From JBCDCP01 sp039181495 (lineage in GTDB: Bacteria; Pseudomonadota; Alphaproteobacteria; Rhizobiales; Tepidamorphaceae), in NCBI GenBank assembly GCA_039181495.1, contig JBCDCP010000155.1, positions 1 through 5,833 of the forward strand: DNA of 5,833 nt. Reading direction: 5' to 3'. The first letter of the stretch is position 1. Each line of letters starts with the position of its first letter. The notes below the pieces were generated by a model. The model was not told the origin of the DNA and searched no databases. It saw only the letters and a program-made list of their open reading frames with translations. A program made the translations under genes and the position numbers. Shown piece by piece: positions 1-5,379 of this stretch.

Positions 1-222
1 GATCGGGTAGCCGCGATACATCAGAATGCCGGCATCACCATCGATGTAGGTGATCTTGGACTCGCAGCTCGCTGTCGATGTGAAACCGGGGTCATAGGTG
101 AACGCGCCGGTGTCGGAATACAGGGTCGAGATATCAACCACGTCCGGCCCGACTGACCCGTTATAGACCGGGTAGTTGTTCGGCTTTTCGTCGATTTCGA
201 TCTTAGCTGCGGGTTCGCTCAT
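1..222 (-). CDS. gltA: Citrate synthase (type II), N-terminal part, cut by the left window edge
   Basis: Citrate synthase condenses acetyl-CoA with oxaloacetate to citrate, the entry step of the TCA cycle, in the cytoplasm. Only the first 74 codons are present; the frame runs open off the left edge. The translation starts MSEPAAKIEIDEKP and contains FTYDPGFTSTASCESKITYI followed by DGDAGILMYRGYPI, the characteristic N-terminal block of bacterial type II (hexameric, typically NADH-inhibited) citrate synthases. The catalytic His and Asp residues lie outside the window. The start at 222 is chosen because MSEP is the usual beginning in alphaproteobacterial homologues and GAGAGG lies 4 nt upstream. 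In-frame ATGs at 234 and 240 could add 4 or 6 residues. The gene is read in the same direction as gltX but is separated from it by 259 bp, so it probably has its own promoter. Identity is secure; the exact start is slightly less so. Confidence 0.95.
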   Translation of the reverse strand, partial: MSEPAAKIEIDEKPNNYPVYNGSVGPDVVDISTLYSDTGAFTYDPGFTSTASCESKITYIDGDAGILMYRGYPI

Positions 223-226
223 GATG

Positions 227-232
227 CCTCTC
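227..232 (-). promoter_or_regulatory. Ribosome binding site of gltA
   Basis: GAGAGG on the minus strand ends 4 nt before the ATG at 222. The spacing is on the short side, but it supports the MSEP start over the upstream in-frame ATGs at 234 and 240. A weaker AAGAG lies about 6 nt before the ATG at 240, so that alternative is not excluded. Confidence 0.55.
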
Positions 233-262
233 ATTTTCATGCAGTGCTCTTGTCCGCGGATT

Positions 263-280
263 GCCGCCCTTTCGGGGGGC
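263..280 (-). repeat. GAAA-loop hairpin in the gltA leader
   Basis: On the minus strand GCCCCCC-GAAA-GGGCGGC forms a 7-bp stem with one C-C mismatch, closed by a GNRA-type tetraloop. It ends about 40 nt before the gltA start codon. No run of T follows on either strand, so it is not a classical terminator. It could be a 5' leader structure affecting gltA mRNA stability or translation. It could also be chance in GC-rich DNA. Confidence 0.4.
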
Positions 281-431
281 TCCTGGCGCATCGAAAGCGT
301 CCTGGAGTTTGGTGTGGCCAGACCGGCGCATCATCGATCTGGACGGCTCAAGACAGCGGACTGAGCAGTGCTGATTATCGCTCAAGCGGTAGCCGATTTA
401 CTCCGCACCCGCAAGGCAGGGTCGCTGCGGA

Positions 432-453
432 CAGGGCGAACGCGCATCGCCTG
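432..453 (-). terminator. Weak hairpin downstream of gltX, possible transcription end
   Basis: On the minus strand CAGGCGA-TGCGCGT-TCGCCCTG forms a stem of about 7 bp with one bulged C, starting 28 nt after the gltX stop codon. It has no T tract after it, so an intrinsic terminator is doubtful. It is listed because it is the only stem close to the 3' end of gltX. Confidence 0.25.
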
Positions 454-481
454 AACTGACGCGAAAAGGGCAGAAAACGAA

Positions 482-1897
482 CTATTTGGCCGCATCTCCA
501 AGCCGTCCGATCACTTCATCGCGTCCAAGAACGAAAACAACGTCGAAAATTCCGGGCGAGGTTGTGCGACCTGTGAGTGCGGCGCGCAACGGCTGAGCCA
601 CTTTTCCGAGTTTCAGTTCATGCTCGTCAGCGACGGCGCGAATGGCCTCTTCGATGGCCCCCATCGTCCAGTCAGGAAGAGCGGACAGGGTCGCGTTCAC
701 ACTGGCCAGTATAGGCCGTGTTTCCTCGGTGATCAGGGCTGAGGCTTTCTCATCATAAGCGAGAGGCCGCGATGCTAGCAGGAACTGGGCCCCGTCGAGC
801 AGTTCGCAGAGCGTTTTGGCGCGTTCTTTCAGCCCCGGAATTGCGCTTCGGATTTTGGCAATCCGATCGTCGTCAAGACGGGCCACAATGTCATGGCCCC
901 CCTCCAGGTGAGGAACCTCGGAGAGCAACAGGTCGGCGAGAGCGTCATCTTCGGTATGACGAATGTAGTGGCCATTCAGGTTCTCGAGCTTGGCAACGTC
1001 AAAACGTGCGGCTGACTTGCCGATACCGTCGAGATCGAACCATTCGATCATCTGGGCTATCGAGAAGATCTCGTCATCGCCGTGGCTCCAGCCAAGCCGG
1101 GCAAGATAGTTACGCATGGCGTCTGGAAGGTATCCCATCTCGCGATAGGCTCCGACCCCGAGCGCGCCATGCCGCTTTGACAGTTTTGCCCCGTCCGGCC
1201 CGTGGATCAGCGGGATGTGCGCCATCTCCGGAACCGTCCAGCCCAGTGCCTGATAAATCTGGCTCTGCCGGGCTGCGTTGGTGAGATGGTCAACGCCGCG
1301 CACGATGTGGCTCACGCCCATGTCGTGGTCGTCAACCACCACCGAAAGGTTGTAGGTCGGAGTGCCATCGGACCGGAGAATGATCAGATCGTCGAGATCG
1401 GCGTTGGGGAAGGTCACATCACCCTGAACGTGATCGCGGACGATCGTTTCCCCGCTCTCCGGCGCACGGAACCGGATGACCGGCGGCACGCCATCAGGTG
1501 CATCCGCGGCATCACGGCCACGCCACGTCCCATCATAGCGCGGCGGGCGGCCTTCAGCTTGCGCCTTGGCGCGCATCGCATCCAGGTCTTCCTTGCTGGA
1601 ATAGCAGCGATAGGCATGACCCGCGGCCAGCAGGGCTTCAGCGACCTCTTTGTGGCGGGCCCCATTTGCGGCCTGGGAGACCGGTTCACCATCCCACTCA
1701 AGGCCTAACCAGCGCAGGCCATCCAGAATCGCGTCGATGGCTTCTTGCGTCGAACGCGTCCTGTCGGTGTCCTCTATGCGCAGGAGAAACCGTCCGCCCT
1801 TGGCCTTGGCATAGAGCCAATTGAACAGCGCCGTTCTGGCCCCACCGATATGCAGGAAGCCTGTGGGGGAAGGCGCAAAACGCGTCACGATAGCCAT
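482..1897 (-). CDS. gltX: Glutamyl-tRNA synthetase (GluRS)
   Basis: Class I aminoacyl-tRNA synthetase that charges tRNA with glutamate in the cytoplasm. In alphaproteobacteria without GlnRS it normally also charges tRNA-Gln with glutamate for later amidation by GatCAB. The 471-residue length is normal. The HIGH-type signature PSPTGFLHIGG is at residues 9-19, RIEDTDRTRST follows at 40-50, and the KMSKS-type loop GAKLSKRHG is at 236-244. The C-terminal roughly 170 residues are the helical anticodon-binding part. The E. coli zinc site (Cys98, Cys100, Cys125, His127) is reduced to Cys98: residues 100, 125 and 127 are Ser, Trp and Gly, so this enzyme probably binds no zinc there. The frame stays open upstream to 2002, but the start at 1897 (MAIVTRFAPSPTG) matches the family and has GAGGAG 10 nt before it; the longer version would add a basic, unrelated stretch. 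It is divergent from comEC. Confidence 0.97.
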   Translation of the reverse strand: MAIVTRFAPSPTGFLHIGGARTALFNWLYAKAKGGRFLLRIEDTDRTRSTQEAIDAILDGLRWLGLEWDGEPVSQAANGARHKEVAEALLAAGHAYRCYSSKEDLDAMRAKAQAEGRPPRYDGTWRGRDAADAPDGVPPVIRFRAPESGETIVRDHVQGDVTFPNADLDDLIILRSDGTPTYNLSVVVDDHDMGVSHIVRGVDHLTNAARQSQIYQALGWTVPEMAHIPLIHGPDGAKLSKRHGALGVGAYREMGYLPDAMRNYLARLGWSHGDDEIFSIAQMIEWFDLDGIGKSAARFDVAKLENLNGHYIRHTEDDALADLLLSEVPHLEGGHDIVARLDDDRIAKIRSAIPGLKERAKTLCELLDGAQFLLASRPLAYDEKASALITEETRPILASVNATLSALPDWTMGAIEEAIRAVADEHELKLGKVAQPLRAALTGRTTSPGIFDVVFVLGRDEVIGRLGDAAK

Positions 1898-1907
1898 TAT
1901 CGGGCAT

Positions 1908-1913
1908 CTCCTC
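1908..1913 (-). promoter_or_regulatory. Ribosome binding site of gltX
   Basis: GAGGAG on the minus strand lies 10 nt before the ATG at 1897. The spacing is slightly long, but the motif is strong and supports the family-typical start rather than the upstream in-frame ATG at 2002. Confidence 0.6.
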
Positions 1914-1976
1914 GAACGTCGACATGGTGGAAGGGGCGATGGGTCTGTCAGCCACGTCAGCATTCCCCCTGCCTGC

Positions 1977-1996
1977 CGCCGCGATTTTGCGCGGCG
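1977..1996. repeat. Perfect 7-bp inverted repeat between gltX and comEC
   Basis: CGCCGCG-ATTTTG-CGCGGCG is a perfect stem of 7 bp with a 6-nt loop. It lies 47 bp before the proposed comEC start and 79 bp before the gltX start, in the divergent promoter region. It could be an RNA hairpin in either leader or a protein-binding palindrome. Its GATTTTGC part (1983-1990) is also complementary to GCAAAATC at 2033-2040, just before the comEC ATG. Confidence 0.4.
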
Positions 1997-2015
1997 TAGC
2001 ATGGTCCGCGAGCTA

Positions 2016-2023
2016 GGTTAACC
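2016..2023. promoter_or_regulatory. GGTTAACC palindrome upstream of comEC (CtrA half-site-like)
   Basis: This perfect 8-bp palindrome ends 20 bp before the comEC start. It contains TTAACC, the half-site of the alphaproteobacterial cell-cycle regulator CtrA, but no second TTAA lies 7 bp away. By sequence alone it is only a candidate binding site. Confidence 0.2.
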
Positions 2024-2042
2024 GCCGTGCGGGCAAAATCTG

Positions 2043-4436
2043 ATGGCGCGAGACAATCAGCAGATTGGCACAGGTTCAGAGCCCTCGCATGGCGCTGTGG
2101 TTGACGGGAGCGGGCCGACGGTGGCTCGCGAGCAGAAACGCGCCCCACCAAGGCGATTGGGCCGAAATCCCGACATTCCACGGTTCCGCAGGCTCGCGCG
2201 GGGAGATGTGGGTTGGCGCCTGCGCGACATCCTCATCGACCAGCAGGACCGACTTTTTCTCTGGGTGCCGGTCTTGTTGGCATGCGGCGCTGCACTCTGG
2301 CTCGCCGCACCGCGGGAACCTCAGGCCTGGGCCTTGTTCAGTTTGGCAGCCGTTTCGACAGGGCTGGCGGTCTGGCTCAGACGCTCGGTTGTCACTGCTG
2401 CCGTAGCTTCGACAATCGCCATCATGGCCTTCGGTGGGTTCTCAATCGGTCTGCAGGCCGAATACGGTGGTGGGCCGGCCGTGGCCGAACGAACGCCGCC
2501 ACTCGATATTGCTGCTACCGTTGCCAAGATCGAGCACCGCCCGGGTCGCCAATTGCGGTTGACACTGCGACGCGTTTCGATCCCACAGGCGATAGCCGGG
2601 TCTGTGCCGCACAGGCTGCGGATTACACTAAGGCGGACGCAGCATGAGGGCGTTGGGATTGTTCCAGGGGCACGAATACAGCTCCGGGCGATTCTCCTGC
2701 CTTTGCCAGATGCCGCCATGGCCGGTGGTTATGATTTTTCGCGCCGGGCCTATTTCGAAGGGTTGGGGGGACTGGGGTTTGCCTTGTCGGCACCGCGTGT
2801 CCTTGCCCAGCCCGCTGCGAAAGCCGGCATGGCAACAGCTTTTCGCGCAGCGATCGACACCGTGCGGCTGAATATCCGCGAACGGATCCATGCATCTTTG
2901 TCGGGAGCCCAAGCAGCGGTGGCGTCTGCACTCATCGTCGGGCACCGTAGCGACATGCCCGATGAGGTCCGGGAGACCCTGCGGATTGCCGGCCTCGCGC
3001 ACATCCTCGCGATTTCGGGTTTGCATATGGCTTTGCTCGCCGGCGGTGTGTTCTACGGTGTGCGTGCAGGGCTTGCGTTGATCCAGCCGCTCGCGTTGCG
3101 GGTGTCTCCCAAGAAGATTGCGGCCATCGCAGGTCTAGCCGCTGCGCTTGTCTATCTGTTCTTGTCCGGCGCAACCGTGGCCACCCAGCGAGCCTTTGTC
3201 ATGGCCGCAATCGTATTTGCAGCCATGCTTCTCGACCGGCCCGCGCTGACCTTGCGCGCGGTGGCTCTAGCAGCACTGCTAATCATCCTGATCGATCCGA
3301 AAGCTGCTACGCAAGCCGGCTTTCAGATGTCGTTTGCAGCAACGGCAGCCCTTGTCGCCGTCTATGAGGTGCTGCGCCGGAGGCGGGAGCAGTTCTACGG
3401 AGCAAGTCCTCTGTGGCGTAGTGGCTGGCTATGGCCAGTCCGGCTGGTAAGCGGGCTCGCCATTACCTCGCTTGTAGCCGGCGCGGCGACCGGACCGATC
3501 GCTGCGTTCCATTTCAATCATACGGCCGTCTACGGTCTCATAGGTAATGTAATGGCGATGCCGGTAATGACCTTTGCCACCATGCCTATGGCCGCATTGT
3601 CACTCGTTCTGATGCCGTTGGGGCTGGAGCCTCTGGCGTTAGGGTTGATGGGGCAGTCAATTGAACTGATCATCGGGATTAGCGAATGGGTTCAGCATCT
3701 GCCGCGATCCGACATAGTTATTCCGGCCATGCCCGGGATGGTGCTGCCGCTGATGTTGCTGTCCGGGTGCTGGCTGATCATCGTCACCCACCCAGTGCGT
3801 TTTCTCGGGATCGCCGGGTTCGTACTGGCAGTCATCTTGGTTCTTGGCGCCCGGCCGCCCGATGTCCTCATCTCTCGCGATGGTCGCATGGCGGCAATCG
3901 TGAGCACCAAAGACGGTCATCGGCATCTTGCACCAATTGCCACGTCGCGCTCGGCCTTCACGCTGGACAACTGGCTCAGGCGGATTGGCGATCGGCGCGC
4001 TGAGGCTGATCCATCTCTGACCAACGTCCGATGCGGCGAGGCTGATTGTAGTCTGAAGGGCAGTATCGCGACAGGAGTTGGGTCTATCCGTGTCGCCATA
4101 GAGCGTTATGGCGATGATATCGCTGCATTGTGCGTTCAGCACGACATTGTGGTCCTGCCCAGCCACAGCCCGCGCGGCAATCCCATCCCTGTCAGAGCAG
4201 GGCGCAACAGAAATCAGCAGGCCTGCGCAGACACGCTTGTCATCGAGCGGTCGACACTGCTGAACCGCGGTGCATTATCCATCTGGATTGACGAGAAGAC
4301 CGTGGCGCCGGGCAGCCAATCTGCCGTAGTGGCTGAACAGATCTGGAACATACGCGGAGCCCGTGATCACAGCAGACATCGGCGCTGGTCCGTAGCAAAC
4401 CGCTCAGCTCTCACGTTACGTCCGACACAACCATGA
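2043..4436 (+). CDS. comEC: ComEC/Rec2-type DNA uptake channel protein
   Basis: ComEC is the inner-membrane channel that carries single-stranded DNA into the cell during natural transformation. The 797-residue product has a basic N-terminal tail (about 1-65), three hydrophobic segments (about 71-90, 95-112, 116-136), then a periplasmic OB-fold-like region (about 150-255) with PGARIQLRA and the YDFSRRAYFEG block. The competence membrane domain runs from about 285 to 600. Its signatures are ALIVGHRS (297-304), AGLAHILAISGLHM (316-329), ATQRAFVMAAIVFAAMLLDR (380-399), GFQMSFAATAALV (426-438) and the AAFHFNHTAVYGLIGN block (487-502). The last roughly 195 residues (from about 604) lack the HxHxDH motif of the metallo-beta-lactamase-like domain found in many ComEC proteins and carry four cysteines (664, 669, 697, 728). 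A shortened C-terminus like this is, as I recall, common in alphaproteobacteria. The ATG at 2043 has no clear ribosome site; a GTG at 2121 with GGGAG 10 nt before it is an alternative. It is convergent with lexA. Confidence 0.94.
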   Translation: MARDNQQIGTGSEPSHGAVVDGSGPTVAREQKRAPPRRLGRNPDIPRFRRLARGDVGWRLRDILIDQQDRLFLWVPVLLACGAALWLAAPREPQAWALFSLAAVSTGLAVWLRRSVVTAAVASTIAIMAFGGFSIGLQAEYGGGPAVAERTPPLDIAATVAKIEHRPGRQLRLTLRRVSIPQAIAGSVPHRLRITLRRTQHEGVGIVPGARIQLRAILLPLPDAAMAGGYDFSRRAYFEGLGGLGFALSAPRVLAQPAAKAGMATAFRAAIDTVRLNIRERIHASLSGAQAAVASALIVGHRSDMPDEVRETLRIAGLAHILAISGLHMALLAGGVFYGVRAGLALIQPLALRVSPKKIAAIAGLAAALVYLFLSGATVATQRAFVMAAIVFAAMLLDRPALTLRAVALAALLIILIDPKAATQAGFQMSFAATAALVAVYEVLRRRREQFYGASPLWRSGWLWPVRLVSGLAITSLVAGAATGPIAAFHFNHTAVYGLIGNVMAMPVMTFATMPMAALSLVLMPLGLEPLALGLMGQSIELIIGISEWVQHLPRSDIVIPAMPGMVLPLMLLSGCWLIIVTHPVRFLGIAGFVLAVILVLGARPPDVLISRDGRMAAIVSTKDGHRHLAPIATSRSAFTLDNWLRRIGDRRAEADPSLTNVRCGEADCSLKGSIATGVGSIRVAIERYGDDIAALCVQHDIVVLPSHSPRGNPIPVRAGRNRNQQACADTLVIERSTLLNRGALSIWIDEKTVAPGSQSAVVAEQIWNIRGARDHSRHRRWSVANRSALTLRPTQP

Positions 4437-4481
4437 ACGCCGGATCAGCGCCTCACGTATTGATCCAATGCACCGGCGTTC
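4435..4481. terminator. Shared inverted repeat between convergent comEC and lexA, probable bidirectional terminator
   Basis: GAACGCCGG (4435-4443) and CCGGCGTTC (4473-4481) are perfect 9-bp complements. Inside them ATCA (4444-4447) pairs with TGAT (4461-4464) around a 13-nt loop, leaving an 8-nt bulge on the right side. The stem begins inside the comEC stop codon (4434-4436) and lies 17 nt beyond the lexA stop, so it could end both transcripts. No T tract follows on either side. I infer termination from position and symmetry, not from a textbook intrinsic terminator. Confidence 0.55.
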
Positions 4482-4497
4482 CGCTCTCGGACCTCAT

Positions 4498-5208
4498 CTA
4501 GTAGCGTCGGAACAGGCTTGCCAGTTTGCCCTGGATGCGCACCCGGTCCGGCCCAAAAATCCGTGTCTCATAGGCCGGATTGGCAGCTTCCAGCGCAATC
4601 GAATTGCCCTTGCGGCGAAACCGTTTCAGGGTTGCTTCTTCATCATCGATCAGCGCCACGACGATATCGCCATTCTCGGCTGTCTCGGTCTTGCGGATCA
4701 CCACCGTGTCGCCTTCGAGAATGCCGGCATCGATCATCGAGTCACCGCGAACCTCAAGTGCAAAGTGTTCTCCAGGACCGAGCGCATCGGCTGGGAGTGC
4801 AACAGTGTCGGACTGGTGCTCGATAGCCGAGATCGGCGTACCAGCCGCGATCCGGCCCATGACAGGAATGGCGGCAATCTCCATCCCTGTGTCATCGGTG
4901 AAATCGCTGCCTTTCGGCGGAGCCTTGCCGAGGCTGCCCTCAATCACGCTGGGCGAAAACCCGCGCGGCGCCGACGTCAGCGCAGGACCCACCGAATCCG
5001 GCAGTTTCAGGATCTCGAGCGCCCGCGCCCGGTGCGGCAGACGGCGAATGAAGCCGCGCTCTTCCAATGCTGTAATCAGCCGGTGGATGCCCGACTTCGA
5101 GCGCAAATCAAGCGCATCCTTCATCTCGTCAAAACTCGGCGGCACGCCGCTCTCACGAAGCCGCTCATGAATGAACATCAGCAATTCGCGCTGTTTCTGT
5201 GTCAGCAT
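4498..5208 (-). CDS. lexA: LexA, SOS-response repressor and self-cleaving protease
   Basis: LexA dimers repress DNA-damage genes. RecA filaments on single-stranded DNA trigger its self-cleavage and so induce the SOS response. The 236-residue product begins MLTQKQRELLMFIHERLRES. The N-terminal winged helix-turn-helix (about 1-70) includes FDEMKDALDLRSKSGIHRLI, the recognition region typical of alphaproteobacterial LexA. A linker follows (about 70-110). The S24-type protease domain has the Ala122-Gly123 cleavage bond in GRIAAGTP, the nucleophile Ser157 in VRGDSMID and the general base Lys195 in ATLKRFRR. All catalytic parts are intact. The ATG at 5208 is preferred because homologues start MLTxKQ; an in-frame GTG at 5220 would add four residues (MLDK) and has GGAAG 4 nt before it. 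It is convergent with comEC, with moeA upstream on the same strand. A LexA box 111 bp upstream indicates autoregulation. Confidence 0.97.
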   Translation of the reverse strand: MLTQKQRELLMFIHERLRESGVPPSFDEMKDALDLRSKSGIHRLITALEERGFIRRLPHRARALEILKLPDSVGPALTSAPRGFSPSVIEGSLGKAPPKGSDFTDDTGMEIAAIPVMGRIAAGTPISAIEHQSDTVALPADALGPGEHFALEVRGDSMIDAGILEGDTVVIRKTETAENGDIVVALIDDEEATLKRFRRKGNSIALEAANPAYETRIFGPDRVRIQGKLASLFRRY

Positions 5209-5309
5209 TTTGTCCAGCACTCCGCTTCCCGGTAGACCAGCTCAACCCACGTCTCAACAGATACCGCCGCATTGGCAGCTTCGAATCAAAACGCGGACAA
5301 AGCAAGAAC

Positions 5310-5338
5310 AAGCTACGCGTTCCTATTGTGTTCCACAA
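5310..5338 (-). promoter_or_regulatory. Candidate lexA promoter
   Basis: On the minus strand TTGTGG (5338 to 5333) and TAGCTT (5315 to 5310) are separated by exactly 17 bp, a plausible though weak sigma-70-type pair. The LexA box lies between them, where repressor binding would exclude RNA polymerase. Transcription would start near 5303 and give a leader of about 95 nt. The hexamers match poorly, so the call leans on the operator's position. Confidence 0.35.
5319..5333 (-). promoter_or_regulatory. LexA operator (SOS box), GTTC-N7-GTTC
   Basis: The plus strand reads GTTC (5319-5322), seven bases CTATTGT, then GTTC (5330-5333); the minus strand reads GAACACAATAGGAAC. This is an exact match to the direct-repeat operator known for alphaproteobacterial LexA. 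It lies upstream of lexA between moeA and lexA, so it most likely mediates lexA autorepression. I saw no second exact copy in the intergenic regions of the window. Confidence 0.85.
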
Positions 5339-5342
5339 GTCC

Positions 5343-5357
5343 TTAACGGGAGATTAG
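5343..5357. promoter_or_regulatory. CtrA-like motif, TTAA-N7-TTAG
   Basis: TTAA (5343-5346) and TTAG (5354-5357) are spaced by 7 bp. This is one mismatch from the TTAA-N7-TTAA full site of CtrA, the alphaproteobacterial cell-cycle and competence regulator. It lies 9 bp beyond the LexA box on the moeA side, immediately upstream of the candidate lexA -35. It could be a regulatory site or a chance match. Confidence 0.25.
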
Positions 5358-5379
5358 GGCGTTTGCGATGCGGGGAAGA

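Larger units (their letters stand above)
223..481 (-). other. Gene-free region between gltX and gltA (gltA leader and promoter region)
   Basis: These 259 bp hold no convincing gene; the short open frames here have no recognisable protein character. By position the region must contain the gltA promoter and 5' leader. A GATAAT box on the minus strand (379 to 374) resembles a sigma-70 -10 element, but I see no good -35 at 16 to 18 bp from it, so I do not call a promoter. It also contains the hairpins at 263-280 and 432-453, listed separately. Confidence 0.5.

Noticed and set aside
438..456. GAAC-N11-GAAC repeat between gltX and gltA, resembling an SOS box.
   Set aside because: The spacing is 11, not the 7 required by the alphaproteobacterial LexA operator.
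772..1824. Several plus-strand open frames of 108 to 170 codons inside gltX.
   Set aside because: They overlap a complete, clearly conserved gene on the other strand and show no family motifs.
1898..2002. A 35-residue N-terminal extension of gltX starting at 2002.
   Set aside because: The extension is basic and unlike any GluRS, while the ATG at 1897 gives the family-typical start and has a ribosome site.
3657..4166. A 169-codon minus-strand frame within the comEC 3' part.
   Set aside because: It is antisense to a well-supported membrane protein gene, its composition is that of a shadow frame, and it has no motif or supporting start signal.
4468..5235. A 255-codon open frame on the plus strand covering all of lexA in antisense.
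   Set aside because: It mirrors the lexA codons in GC-rich DNA, has no recognisable domain and overlaps the terminator-like repeat. It is best explained as a shadow frame.
5306..5322. GAAC-N9-GTTC palindrome next to the lexA operator.
   Set aside because: The spacing does not match the Bacillus-type box (N4), and the direct repeat GTTC-N7-GTTC sharing its right half explains the site better.
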